64,000 nucleotides of DNA from Nocardia mikamii NBRC 108933 (GTDB lineage Bacteria; Actinomycetota; Actinomycetes; Mycobacteriales; Mycobacteriaceae), in the NCBI RefSeq assembly GCF_001613505.1, contig NZ_BDCM01000016.1, positions 186,001 to 250,000 on the forward strand, written 5' to 3'. The notes under the pieces were generated by a model. That model saw nothing but the letters and a program-made list of their open reading frames with translations. It was not told the DNA's origin and searched no databases. Position numbers and translations under genes: made by a program. How positions within the stretch are numbered: position 1 is the first letter of the stretch; every line of letters begins with the position of its first letter. Below are positions 1 to 8,659 of this stretch, in pieces.

Positions 1-490
1 ACCGTGCTTTCGCCTCGCGGTACATCTCGAGCAAGACCCCGCGCACGTACGGATATCGCACGCGCGCGGGGGAATACGTGTACCAGGAGAACGAGGCGCC
101 GCGCGGGCAGCCACGCGGCTCGTACTCCGGTTTGTCCGCGCCGACCGAAGGATAGTCGGTCTGCTGGGACTCCCAGGTGATCACGCCGTCGGAGACGTAG
201 ATCTTCCAGGAGCAGGAGCCGGTGCAGTTGACGCCGTGCGTGGACCGGACCACCTTGTCGTGGGCCCAGCGGTCGCGGTAGAACTCGTCGGCCTCGCGCC
301 CCCCGACCTTGTGCACCGTGCGAAGGTCACTCGATACCTCCCCGCGCTGGAAGTAGCGGCCCACCTTCAGCAAGGCATCGGCCGCCGACTCGGGTACGCC
401 GTTCGACACCGCGGGTACGCCGTTCGACGCTGACGAGGGGGCCGAATTCTTTTTGTGCGATATGACCACAACGCCCCCATCGAGACACAT
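1..490 (-). CDS. narG: Respiratory nitrate reductase alpha subunit, N-terminal part
   Basis: The minus strand encodes the first ~163 residues of the catalytic molybdenum subunit of membrane-bound nitrate reductase, which reduces nitrate to nitrite with quinol electrons. The hallmark is HGVNCTGSCSWKIYVSDG followed by the stretch EPRGCPRGASFSWY, the [4Fe-4S] and Mo-bisMGD entry region of NarG, and the frame stays open to the window edge. The ATG at 490 gives the longest sensible start; a GTG at 469 is an alternative. Residues of roughly 7-36 are a non-conserved, Ser/Asn-rich N-terminal extension with a seven-residue tandem repeat. The rest of the gene, and any narHJI, would lie to the left. A Mo-cofactor gene (MobA-MoeA fusion) lies 4 kb away on the same strand, which fits functionally. 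Confidence 0.93.
   Translation of the reverse strand, partial: MCLDGGVVVISHKKNSAPSSASNGVPAVSNGVPESAADALLKVGRYFQRGEVSSDLRTVHKVGGREADEFYRDRWAHDKVVRSTHGVNCTGSCSWKIYVSDGVITWESQQTDYPSVGADKPEYEPRGCPRGASFSWYTYSPARVRYPYVRGVLLEMYREAKAR
391..428. repeat. 21-bp tandem repeat in the narG N-terminus
   Basis: The 17-base string CGGGTACGCCGTTCGAC occurs at 391-407 and again at 412-428 with a period of 21. On the minus strand it encodes two copies of a seven-residue unit (SNGVPAV and SNGVPES) in the variable N-terminal extension of NarG, so it preserves the frame. Confidence 0.85.
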
Positions 491-926
491 GAACCGGGCT
501 GACCAGTCCGAGAGTAAGGACGCTCGCGGGGGCGGCAAAACGATCCGCTCACACCGCGCGCGAGGCGCCGGTGAGCTGTGAGGTCGGGGAAACGTCCCGG
601 TCACTGGGCGATTGCCGACTGCGTGGGGTGATTCCGGTCCGACCTGCGGCGATACCGATTCTCACGGTGCCGAGCCGTCGGCGAAGAGCCGCTGTCCACG
701 TACTCGGTGATGCTTTGGAAACCGGCGCTTCGCGGGCGTTTTACATTTGTTAACACATTCGCGCGGCGTCGAATCGAGTCGAGAGGATAGCGGCGCGGCG
801 TAGTTCTCCTCCGCGACGAGCGCCGCCGACCAGGTTCTCGTCGAGCGGGATCGAAGGTAGCCGGAGCGATGCCGCCAAGGCCGGGAAGACCATAGGCTGC
901 CCCCGAATCCAACAACAGGAGAACCG
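491..926. other. Divergent intergenic region, narG / FG-GAP gene
   Basis: There are 436 bases without a convincing gene between the narG start (minus strand) and the FG-GAP protein gene (plus strand). It must hold both promoters. A T-rich patch at 739-760 contains the 8-bp palindrome TGTTAACA (748-755), the least GC-rich point of the region and a plausible regulator or promoter site. AGGAGA at 917-922 is the ribosome binding site of the gene starting at 927. I see no clear -35/-10 pair. Confidence 0.5.
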
Positions 927-2084
927 ATGTCGCGCTCTATTTCCGTTGTCAGCGTTCTCGCGCCGCTGGCACTCGCCGCTCAGGCGGTGGTCGCAGGCAC
1001 TGTGGCGCACGCGGATCCGGTACCGCCCAATCTGATGGGGCCGGCGGTACCGGCGATCGCCGATATCAACGCCGACGGTGTGCCGGATGTCGTCTTCAGT
1101 GATTACCTCCTCGGAGGGGGTGTATCGGTCTTCCTGGGCAAGCCGGGAGGTGGCTTGCGGCCGGCCGTGCACTACGCCACCGGCGGCCAAGCAGACTACG
1201 TCGCCATCACGGACCTCGACCACGACGGCACGGTGGATCTCGCCGTCACGAACTTCGCCTCGAGCGACGTCTCCATCCTGCTGGGCCACGGCGACGGCAC
1301 CTTCGCACCGGCGGTCGGCTACGCCACCGACTTCGCGCCGGGCGCCCTGGTCGCCGCCGATTTCGATCACGACGGAAACCTCGATATCGCCACATCGAAC
1401 CAAGCGCCGTCGTGGTCGCTGCTGCGCGGCCACGGCGACGGCACCTTTGAGTCCGCGGTGACGATATCCACCGCCGGCGGTGTCGGATCCGGTTCGGCCG
1501 ATGTCGCCGATTTCGACGGTGACGGCAACCTCGACCTGCTGCGCGGCAACTACGTCAACAGCACGATCCAGATCTACCGAGGCCACGGGGACGGAACCTT
1601 CGCCGCGCCGGTCACTTTCGAGTCGGGGGCGTCGACCGCGTGGTACGGGATGGCGCGCGATGTCACCGGTGACGGCACACCGGATATCTTGTTCTCCAAC
1701 CTCGCCGACGCGACCGTCTCGGTCCTCACGAACCGGGGCGACGGTACGTTCTCGCCGGCCGTCGCCTACCCGACCGGTGGACTGCTGCCGCAGTGCTTCG
1801 ACGTCGCCGACGTCGACGGTGACGGGAAACCCGACCTGGTGGTAGCCAACGGCGGTACCTCGAGCATCGCCGTCCTGCACGGACACGGCGACGGCACCTT
1901 CGACCCGCCGTCAGCCGTCTATCCCTCCGGCGGTCTGGTCCCGCTGTCCACACCGGCGCTCGCCGACTTCAACGGTGACGGGAAACTCGACGTGGTCATC
2001 GGCAACACCCTCACGGGCAACATCACACTGCGAGACGGCAACGGGGACGGCACTTTCGGGCCGGCCGTCGACTATCCGGCATGA
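927..2084 (+). CDS. Secreted FG-GAP/VCBS beta-propeller protein
   Basis: A 385-residue protein with a Sec signal peptide (residues ~1-29, cleavage expected after AHA). The mature part is about seven repeats of ~50 residues, each with a calcium-loop-like Asp-rich element (type DxDGDGxxD) and ending in GHGDGTF-like motifs; six copies of GDGTF are visible. This is the FG-GAP/VCBS repeat family, which folds into a seven-bladed beta-propeller as in integrin alpha chains. A role in surface adhesion or ligand binding is inferred from the fold only; no catalytic residues are seen. The start is supported by AGGAGA four bases upstream. It converges on the sulfatase gene with an 11-bp gap and no terminator hairpin between. 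Confidence 0.85.
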   Translation: MSRSISVVSVLAPLALAAQAVVAGTVAHADPVPPNLMGPAVPAIADINADGVPDVVFSDYLLGGGVSVFLGKPGGGLRPAVHYATGGQADYVAITDLDHDGTVDLAVTNFASSDVSILLGHGDGTFAPAVGYATDFAPGALVAADFDHDGNLDIATSNQAPSWSLLRGHGDGTFESAVTISTAGGVGSGSADVADFDGDGNLDLLRGNYVNSTIQIYRGHGDGTFAAPVTFESGASTAWYGMARDVTGDGTPDILFSNLADATVSVLTNRGDGTFSPAVAYPTGGLLPQCFDVADVDGDGKPDLVVANGGTSSIAVLHGHGDGTFDPPSAVYPSGGLVPLSTPALADFNGDGKLDVVIGNTLTGNITLRDGNGDGTFGPAVDYPA

Positions 2085-2095
2085 CTCGGGCGACG

Positions 2096-4393
2096 CTATT
2101 CGGCCACGAGTTCGGCCTCCGACTCCACCGCCCGCACCACCTGCTCCGGCACCTGTAGCGGCCCCGGGGCGTAGGTGACGGCACGCAACGACCCGGTGTA
2201 GCGGAACGGGCCGCGGCGCTGTCGCAGGTCCCAGGCGACAGGGCCGCGAGCGTCCACGCCGACCGAGATACCGGTCCAGGGGGCCATACCGACGAGCTGG
2301 ACTTGGTCGGCGAGAGCGGCGACCGGGGTGCCGTCGAGGGAGAGGGCGAAGTCCCAGCGCAGGCGCGGCCGTACCGTCGCGGCCAGGGTGACCTCCCGGG
2401 CGCCGGGGGCGATACGCGCCGACACCTCGGAATACCGGCCGAACGAGTTGAAGCCGAACACGATTCGGCCGTTCTCGATGTAGAGCAGATAACCTCCCTG
2501 CGGATCGCCGTGGGCGACGAGTACCCCCTCGTCGCCGTCGTGATAGCCCGCGAGTTCGGCGGTGACGGTGAAATCGCGATAGGCGATGAGGCGTTGCGAG
2601 CGATACCGCTCGAGCGTCGGCGTCCCGGGCAGGATACGCAACGGCTCGGACAGCCGGGCTTCCTCGGGGCGCCGGCGCGCCAGATCCCCGCGGGTCAGCA
2701 GCGGGAAGACGGTATTACGCCAGGCCGCCTCATCCCAGGCCGCGGCCAGTTCACGCACCTTGCCGGGAAATTCGGCGGCGACGTCGTGCAATTCGGTGGG
2801 GTCGGTCCGCATGTCGAACAGCTGCCAGTTCGGCGCGTCCACGTCGCCGCCCGGCTCGTGCAACGCGAGCAGTTTCCAGCCGTCCCGGTAGAACCCGCGA
2901 TGGCCGGTCATCTCCGAATACTGCTCGACATGCCGGGAGCGGGCATCGAGGTCCCGCAGCACCCGTGCCGCCGATACGCCGTCGAAATCCTTGGCCGGCA
3001 GCCCGTTTCGCACCGACGGTCGTGATACTCCGGACAGTTCCAGCAGGGTCGGCGCCAGATCGGTGACGTACACGTATTCATCACGAATCGCGTTGTCCGG
3101 CAGACCCTTCGGCCAGGAGATGATGAACGGCACCCGCACCCCGCCGGCGAAGGTCTGTCCCTTGTAGAACCGGAACGGGGTGTTCGACGCTTGCCCCCAG
3201 CCCCGCGGATAGTGCACGCCGAGACGGGCGGTGCCGATCAGATCCTCGTCGTGCGGGACATCGCCCACCCATTCCGGATCATCGACGTGCGCGAATTCGG
3301 CCAGATAGCTGCGGGTGCCGACCGGGCCGCCCTCCGCGGTACCGCCGTTGTCGGAGGTGAACACCACGATCGTGTCGTCCAGTTCGCCGAACTGCTCGAC
3401 GGTGTCGAGGAGACGCCCGAGACTCTGGTCGATGTTGTCGACCATCGCGGCATACACCTCCATGTACCGGGCGAAGCGGCGCTGCTGCTCGGCGCTCAGC
3501 GAATCCCATTCCTGCGCTTCGTAACCCGGTTCGGTGTTGCGCGGTTGCTGCTCGGTTCCCGGCGCGAAGAGTCCCTGCGCCAGCTGGGAGGCGAATCGGC
3601 TCTGCCGCACCGCGTCCCAGCCCTGCGCGTAACGCCCGCGATATTTCGCGAGGTCGACATCCTTGGCCTGCAGCGGGCCGTGCATGGCGACGTGGGCGAA
3701 ATAGAGGAAGAACGGCTTGTCCGCGTCGTGGGCGCGCAGATCCTTCAAGTAGGTGATCGCCTTGTCGGTCAGGTCGTCGGTGACGTAGTAGTCCTCCGGA
3801 TACTGCTCGATATCCACGACCGAGGAGTCGGAGACGATCTGGTTCGGATAGAAGAACGAGTTGAAACCCTCCAGCGAACCGTAGTACCGATCGAAGCCGC
3901 GCTGTGTCGGCCACGAATCACGGTGTGCCGCAGGGTTCATCGTGGCGTCGCGCACCAGATGCCATTTGCCGACCGCGTAGGTGGCGTAACCGCCGGCTCG
4001 CAATATCTCCGGCAGGGTCAGCACATCGTCGGCGAGTTCCAGGCGCAACCCCGGATAGCCGGGATCGGCATTGGCGACGAAGCCGAATCCGGCGCGATGG
4101 GAATTGAGACCGGTCAGCAGGGCCGCGCGCGAGGGCGAGCACAGCGGGGTGGTGTGGTAATTGGTGAGCCGGACCCCACGTTCGGCCAGCCGGTTCAAGG
4201 TCGGTGTCTCGATTTCGGAGCCGAACGGGCCGATATCGCTGTAGCCCATATCGTCGACCAGCACCACGATGATGTTCGGCGCTCCCGCGGGCGCGCTCGG
4301 CGGATAGTTCCACGCCGGGGTGGAGTCGGCGGTGGTACGGCCGACCTCGCCGGGGAAGGCATCGTATCCGCGGGCATACTCGGGCACTGGCAT
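2096..4393 (-). CDS. Arylsulfatase (type I, formylglycine-dependent)
   Basis: A 765-residue sulfatase of the alkaline-phosphatase superfamily that hydrolyses sulfate esters. The metal-binding pair VDD (D47, D48) lies near the N-terminus. The sulfatase signature CSPSRAALLTG (C85) carries the Cys converted to formylglycine, and the VGKWHL and TSDNGG motifs follow. The last ~150 residues form a beta-rich C-terminal domain seen in long actinobacterial arylsulfatases. I chose the ATG at 4393 because relatives begin near PEYARGY; an in-frame GTG at 4441 would add 16 residues. There is no signal peptide, so it is probably cytoplasmic. The formylglycine-generating enzyme is not in the window. The substrate is unknown. 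Confidence 0.9.
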   Translation of the reverse strand: MPVPEYARGYDAFPGEVGRTTADSTPAWNYPPSAPAGAPNIIVVLVDDMGYSDIGPFGSEIETPTLNRLAERGVRLTNYHTTPLCSPSRAALLTGLNSHRAGFGFVANADPGYPGLRLELADDVLTLPEILRAGGYATYAVGKWHLVRDATMNPAAHRDSWPTQRGFDRYYGSLEGFNSFFYPNQIVSDSSVVDIEQYPEDYYVTDDLTDKAITYLKDLRAHDADKPFFLYFAHVAMHGPLQAKDVDLAKYRGRYAQGWDAVRQSRFASQLAQGLFAPGTEQQPRNTEPGYEAQEWDSLSAEQQRRFARYMEVYAAMVDNIDQSLGRLLDTVEQFGELDDTIVVFTSDNGGTAEGGPVGTRSYLAEFAHVDDPEWVGDVPHDEDLIGTARLGVHYPRGWGQASNTPFRFYKGQTFAGGVRVPFIISWPKGLPDNAIRDEYVYVTDLAPTLLELSGVSRPSVRNGLPAKDFDGVSAARVLRDLDARSRHVEQYSEMTGHRGFYRDGWKLLALHEPGGDVDAPNWQLFDMRTDPTELHDVAAEFPGKVRELAAAWDEAAWRNTVFPLLTRGDLARRRPEEARLSEPLRILPGTPTLERYRSQRLIAYRDFTVTAELAGYHDGDEGVLVAHGDPQGGYLLYIENGRIVFGFNSFGRYSEVSARIAPGAREVTLAATVRPRLRWDFALSLDGTPVAALADQVQLVGMAPWTGISVGVDARGPVAWDLRQRRGPFRYTGSLRAVTYAPGPLQVPEQVVRAVESEAELVAE

Positions 4394-4510
4394 ACGACCA
4401 GGGAACCCGCCACGGCGGGCTGCCACCAGGTTTCGGCGCACTGTGCGCGCAACCGGCGCCGGCTGGGCACAGGGGTCGGCGCCTTCGCGGTTCGCCCGGG
4501 CGTCGCGGCG

Positions 4511-6244
4511 TCAGCCCGGCAGGGGCAGATATTCGACCGGCGCACCATCGACGGCGCCGGCGGGGACGACGACCAGACCGTCGCGATCGAGCAGCCCGGC
4601 CAGATGCGCGGTCCGGATATGACCGTCGGCGACCCAGCCGCCCTCCTCGGCCACCCGCGCGGGCAGGATGCGCGGCACCGGGCCGGAAACGTCGCCGGCG
4701 TTCAGGAGGGGGCCGATCCGCACCCGCGCCGGTATGCGGCCGGTGAGACCGGAGACGATGGCCGGGGCCAGCGCCCACAGCGTCGCGACCGCCGCGTAGG
4801 GATTGCCCGGAAGTCCGAGAACCACAGGGCCGCTGGGCAATTCGGCGACCACCGTGGAACCACCCGGCCGCATCCGCAAGCGGTGCACCAGAATTCGCGC
4901 CCCGGCCCGATCCAGTGCACCGCGCAGCTGGTCGGCTGCGCCACCACCGGTCGCACCGACCACGACCAGCAGGTGGTCGTCGGTCGTATCGGAGAGCACA
5001 TCGTCGAAGCCGTTGGGAGTGTCGCGCAGATGGACCCGGTCCGACGATTCGATTCCGTGCCAGGACAACAACTCCGGGAAGACGGGGCCGACCGAATCGC
5101 GGGTCTGGCCGCTGCGCAGCGGACCTTCGCTGCGAATTTCGTCGCCGGTCATGACGATTCGTGCCCGCACCGGACCGCGAACCTGCGCGGTGACCACCTC
5201 GGCGGCGGTCGCGACGGAGATCAGTGCCGCGTCGACGGGGGTGCCCTCGGCGGCGACGATATCGCCGCTGTGCCAATCCTCGCCGCGGTGGCGCACATCG
5301 TCGCGGACCGGCGCCTCCGGTAGCCGCCGCAGCAGCCCGTCGTCGAGCCGGACGAATTCGTCGCGCACCACGGTGTCGGTGCCCTCCGGAACGTGGGCGC
5401 CGGTGGCGATGCGGACCGCCTCACCGGCGAGCAGGCCCACCGGTCGCTCGCCACCCGCGAAGCCGACATCGTGGCGCAGGCGCCACGGTTCCTCGCCCGA
5501 CACCGCGTAACCGTCCATCGCCGACACGTCGAAGCGCGGCAGCGGCGAGGCGGCGCGCAGCGGGGCCGCCAACGCCGCACCCCGCACCGCCGCCGGCCGG
5601 GCCTCGTGCACCGGCAGCCGGGTGATGCCGGTGCGCAGCAGGTCGCGTGCCTGCGCCAAGGACAACGCCGGGACGGCGGCCTGGGCCGCGCGCACCTGTT
5701 CCGGGGTGTCGCAATCGGTGATACCGGGCAGCGTCACCATCAGCGTGTCGACCGGGACCAGCGCCTTCATCGGCTGATTGGTCACCGAATCCAACTGCCG
5801 CAAGGCCGACAGCAGCGCCGTCCGCCGCCACACCCCGACCAGATATTGCGGACGGCCGGACTCGTCGGTCGCGAACACCGCATCGGCATCGGAAGTCGTT
5901 GCGTGCCCGATCAATTCGCCGATCACGGCGGCGGTGAGAAAGGGCAGGTCGGCGGCCAGGACCACGACCAGATCGGCCGGGAAATCACATTCCTCGAGGG
6001 CGCGGACCGCGCAGGCGACGGCCGCGACCGGCCCGGCTCCGGCCGGCACCTCCTGCACCTGCCGGATCTCGGGCGCCAGTTCGGGCCGATGCGGGCCGAC
6101 CACCACCGTGCGCACACAATCGGCGACCGCGTCCAGTGCCACGGTGAGCATCGCGCGACCGCCGACGGCGATCGCGGGTTTGTCCACCCCGCCCATCCGG
6201 GTCGCCCGCCCACCGGCCAGCACGATCGCGTCGACAGTGGTCAC
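4511..6244 (-). CDS. MobA-MoeA fusion, molybdenum cofactor synthesis
   Basis: A 577-residue fusion. Residues ~1-185 are MobA-like (molybdenum cofactor guanylyltransferase) with the nucleotide-binding motif LAGGRATRMGGVDKP and the metal-binding AADLPF. Residues ~190-577 are MoeA-like (molybdopterin molybdotransferase, inserting Mo into adenylated molybdopterin), with DVSAMDGYAV, RIATGAHVPEGTD and the GLPGNPYAA region. The two halves catalyse the last steps to Mo-MGD, the cofactor NarG uses. The start is a GTG. The MoeA half is fairly complete, but the usual TGDE(L) and GGxSxG signatures appear as TGDEI and GATGGG, so some divergence is present. Confidence 0.9.
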   Translation of the reverse strand: MTTVDAIVLAGGRATRMGGVDKPAIAVGGRAMLTVALDAVADCVRTVVVGPHRPELAPEIRQVQEVPAGAGPVAAVACAVRALEECDFPADLVVVLAADLPFLTAAVIGELIGHATTSDADAVFATDESGRPQYLVGVWRRTALLSALRQLDSVTNQPMKALVPVDTLMVTLPGITDCDTPEQVRAAQAAVPALSLAQARDLLRTGITRLPVHEARPAAVRGAALAAPLRAASPLPRFDVSAMDGYAVSGEEPWRLRHDVGFAGGERPVGLLAGEAVRIATGAHVPEGTDTVVRDEFVRLDDGLLRRLPEAPVRDDVRHRGEDWHSGDIVAAEGTPVDAALISVATAAEVVTAQVRGPVRARIVMTGDEIRSEGPLRSGQTRDSVGPVFPELLSWHGIESSDRVHLRDTPNGFDDVLSDTTDDHLLVVVGATGGGAADQLRGALDRAGARILVHRLRMRPGGSTVVAELPSGPVVLGLPGNPYAAVATLWALAPAIVSGLTGRIPARVRIGPLLNAGDVSGPVPRILPARVAEEGGWVADGHIRTAHLAGLLDRDGLVVVPAGAVDGAPVEYLPLPG

Positions 6245-6349
6245 AGCGGCTCACCCGGGAGGTTGGTCATGGACCGATGGTAAACCGCCCACATCGGACG
6301 GCGGACGGCACGCGGACGGGCGCGGGCTCGTCGTCTGCTCGCGACCGCG

Positions 6350-7087
6350 TCAATCGCAGGGCGCACGCAACAACCGGATGCGGTTCGTCTCCGGATCGGT
6401 CAGCATCGCCTGAGCCGGTGGATGCACCGCGGCGCCCTGGCAGGCGACGGCACCGGCCGCGGTGAGCCGGGCGACCTCCTCCGCGGGATCGCCGGTGGAG
6501 TAGGTGACGACATCGAGGTGGACGCGATCGCATTCGCGGGCCGCGACCTGGGTGCGCAGGAATTCCAGCCACGGACCCTGACCGGTGGCCGAGCGGATGC
6601 CGGACATCCGCGATTCGTCGTGGGTCAGCGGCCAGCCCGCGGCGGTCTCCCAGAACCGGGCCAGCCGGGTGGGATGCGGAGTGTCGACGACGATCGCGGC
6701 GACCGCGCCGGTATCCACATACTCCTCGCGCGGTTCGAGGACACAGAATTCGTTGCCCTCGGGATCGGCGAGCACCGTCCAGGGCACCGCGCCCTGGCCG
6801 ATATCGATCGGCCGCGCGCCCAGCGCCAGCGCCCGATCCACCTGCACGCGTTGATGATCCAGCGAACGACCGACCACATCGAGATGGATGCGGTTCTTCC
6901 CGGATTTGGGTCCGGCCGTCGGCACGAACATCAACGACACATCGGCGGCATCCGGATCGGAAGCAGCCACCTCGACCGCGTGCGGACGGTCCACGGTGAT
7001 CTGCCAGTCGAGCAACTCCGCCCAGAACCGCGCCACGTTTCGTGGCCGGATCGCATCGAACACCACGCACGCCAGACGGGTGGTCAT
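6350..7087 (-). CDS. Two-domain VOC (glyoxalase-like) protein
   Basis: A 245-residue protein made of two copies of the Glyoxalase_6/VOC fold. The first half (residues ~4-120) starts VVFDAIRPRNVARFWAELL and ends with DPEGNEFCVLEP. The second (~128-243) starts IVVDTPHPTRLARFWETAA and ends DPETNRIRLLRAP. This duplicated arrangement is common in actinobacteria; members bind or transform small molecules, but the substrate is not predictable from sequence. The ATG at 7087 is well placed, and 105 bp separate it from the MobA-MoeA gene on the same strand. Confidence 0.85.
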   Translation of the reverse strand: MTTRLACVVFDAIRPRNVARFWAELLDWQITVDRPHAVEVAASDPDAADVSLMFVPTAGPKSGKNRIHLDVVGRSLDHQRVQVDRALALGARPIDIGQGAVPWTVLADPEGNEFCVLEPREEYVDTGAVAAIVVDTPHPTRLARFWETAAGWPLTHDESRMSGIRSATGQGPWLEFLRTQVAARECDRVHLDVVTYSTGDPAEEVARLTAAGAVACQGAAVHPPAQAMLTDPETNRIRLLRAPCD

Positions 7088-7174
7088 GCCTCCACGGTAA
7101 CCGCCGAACGGGAGTAATGGGCGAATTCGGATATCGACGGGCCGATGCCGAGGTCGACAACCGGATCCGGCGGT

Positions 7175-7261
7175 GCCGTCAGGGTCGAATTGCCGGCTCG
7201 GCCGTCAGGGTCGAATCGCCGGCTCGGCCGTCAGGGTCGAATCGCCGGCTCGGCCGTCAGT
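7175..7261. repeat. 26-bp tandem repeat, about 3.4 copies, at the ATL gene 3' end
   Basis: Copies at 7175-7200, 7201-7226 and 7227-7252 differ at a single base (t/c), and a partial copy runs on into the 3' end of the ATL coding region. Read on the minus strand, each unit contains CGATTCGACCCTGACGGC, nearly identical to the last codons and stop of the ATL gene (Arg-Phe-Asp-His-stop, CGATTCGACCACTGACGGC). The array looks like slippage or duplication of the gene's own end. Confidence 0.9.
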
Positions 7262-7556
7262 GGTCGAATCGGTGGCGGGCGGCGGCCAGGTCGACGCGGT
7301 CGCCGCGGATCGGGCAGCCCTCCTCGGCCAGCCGGCGCAACTGGCGCTGAACCAGATGGCTCGCCGGGGTGCCGTCGGCGCGCAGCACCCGATGCCAGGG
7401 CAGATCGGCGGAGTCGGTGCGCATGATCCAGCCGACGGTTCGCGGCGTCGACAGTCCGGCCGCCGCCGCGATATCGCCGTAGGTGGCGACCCGGCCGGGC
7501 GGGATGGCCGCGACCAGTTCCCGCACCCGCTCGATCTCGGCGTCCGTGGTGGGCAT
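7257..7556 (-). CDS. Alkyltransferase-like (ATL) DNA lesion-binding protein
   Basis: A 99-residue protein of the O6-alkylguanine-DNA alkyltransferase C-terminal domain family. The usual active site PCHRV is replaced by PWHRV (W54), the signature of ATL proteins, which bind O6-alkylguanine without repairing it and hand the lesion to nucleotide excision repair. The flanking helix-turn-helix (PPGRVATYGDIA) and the Arg finger region are present. Its ATG overlaps the stop of the upstream hydrolase by one base, so the two are probably cotranscribed. The 3' end abuts a tandem repeat array. Confidence 0.9.
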   Translation of the reverse strand: MPTTDAEIERVRELVAAIPPGRVATYGDIAAAAGLSTPRTVGWIMRTDSADLPWHRVLRADGTPASHLVQRQLRRLAEEGCPIRGDRVDLAAARHRFDH

Positions 7557-8308
7557 CAGAGCACCGACCGGACGACGGCCGCGGTCTCGGCGGGACGCGC
7601 CTGGGCGACCATGTGATCGCAGTCGAATTCGTGCAGCGTGAAAGTCGGCAGCGTGGCGAACGCCTCGACGGTCGCGGGGGTGACGAACGGGGATTTACCG
7701 GCGCGGACCAGCACGGTCGGAATGTGCGGCGGCGGCAGGACCAGCTCGCGCGCCAGCTGACTCCAGTAGGACGTGACGGCCGGCAGGCTCATCCGCCACG
7801 TCACCCGGCCCTCGGCAGTGCCGACCAGGTGTTCGGCGAGTTCGGCATCGAGGAGTCCGGGGTCCACATCGGCCCAGGCCGTCTCGAGCTTGTCGTGGCG
7901 CGCCTCGGCGATGTCGGCGTAATCCGGCCGGGCCAGACCCGCCTCGGCGATGTCGTGGAGCAGCACCGGATCGAGGCCGATCGCCGGATCCAGCAGCACC
8001 AGCGCGCGGACCAGATCGGGACGGTGGCGGGACAGATGGACGGCGACCGCCGCTCCGAACGAATGCGCCACTACGACCGCCGGTTCGGTGAGCAGCGGAA
8101 CCAGATCGTCGACGATCTGCTCGAAGGTCCACGGCGGCAGCGAACTCGCCCGCCCGTGGCCGCGCAGGTCGGGAGCGACGACGCGTACCTCGGGCAACTG
8201 CCCGCCGGCCAGCGCGCTCCACCGCCGCCCATGTCCGGTCAGGCCGTGCAGGGCGAGGACGAGCGGGCCGTCGGCGGGGCCGAATCGATGAATATGGGCG
8301 TCGGACAC
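7556..8308 (-). CDS. Alpha/beta hydrolase
   Basis: A 250-residue alpha/beta hydrolase. It has the oxyanion motif LHGLTGHGRRW, the nucleophile elbow AHSFGAA (S83), Asp-rich strands after it, and a C-terminal catalytic His in DCDHMVAQ. The GTG start at 8308 is chosen because homology begins at HRFGPADGPLVLALHG; the open frame extends 58 codons further upstream into non-conserved Arg-rich sequence. The substrate is unknown. It precedes and overlaps the ATL gene by one base. Confidence 0.85.
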   Translation of the reverse strand: MSDAHIHRFGPADGPLVLALHGLTGHGRRWSALAGGQLPEVRVVAPDLRGHGRASSLPPWTFEQIVDDLVPLLTEPAVVVAHSFGAAVAVHLSRHRPDLVRALVLLDPAIGLDPVLLHDIAEAGLARPDYADIAEARHDKLETAWADVDPGLLDAELAEHLVGTAEGRVTWRMSLPAVTSYWSQLARELVLPPPHIPTVLVRAGKSPFVTPATVEAFATLPTFTLHEFDCDHMVAQARPAETAAVVRSVL

Positions 8309-8659
8309 CCGATCATTGTGCCGTCGGCGCAGCGGCGGTGCGACCGGCGCGTTCCGTTCGCGAGAATCGGGCACGAGGATTGCCGGGCGCTGGCCGTGCC
8401 GGTGAACCGCCGGGGAACGACTGCGGCGGTGGGATTTTCGGCCCGATATTCGCGGCCGCCCCGACACAACGCGGTGCGGCATGACGTACGAGCTCTCTAC
8501 CAGGCATTATCGACCGCAGGCGGAGATCGGCGCGAATTCGTGAATATCGCCCGGACAGGCGTGGCGCCGATCACAACACGGACACATCGGATGCACGGGG
8601 TGCGTTTGCTGTCACGGAATTCGATCCTGTCGGGGGTGTCTGTTGAAATAGCGCGTGTG
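8309..8659. other. Divergent intergenic region, hydrolase / adnA
   Basis: About 350 bases lie between the hydrolase start (minus) and the adnA start (plus). The frames remain open across it but encode Arg-rich sequence without homology. An ATG at 8592 in the adnA frame would extend AdnA by 23 residues. The stretch 8465-8660 is less GC-rich than its surroundings and probably holds both promoters; no clear hexamer pair or hairpin is seen. Confidence 0.4.

Noticed and set aside
3191..5323. 710-codon plus-strand ORF over the sulfatase and MobA-MoeA genes
   Set aside because: It is a shadow frame of high-GC genes on the other strand; no domain and no fitting start.
7175..7261. CRISPR-like array
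   Set aside because: Units are directly adjacent with no spacers; it is a simple tandem repeat. The same holds for 14878-14949 and 16292-16500.
7613..8659. N-terminal extension of AdnA to 1487 residues
   Set aside because: The extension runs antisense to the hydrolase and is Arg/Gln-rich; homology starts after the ATG at 8660.
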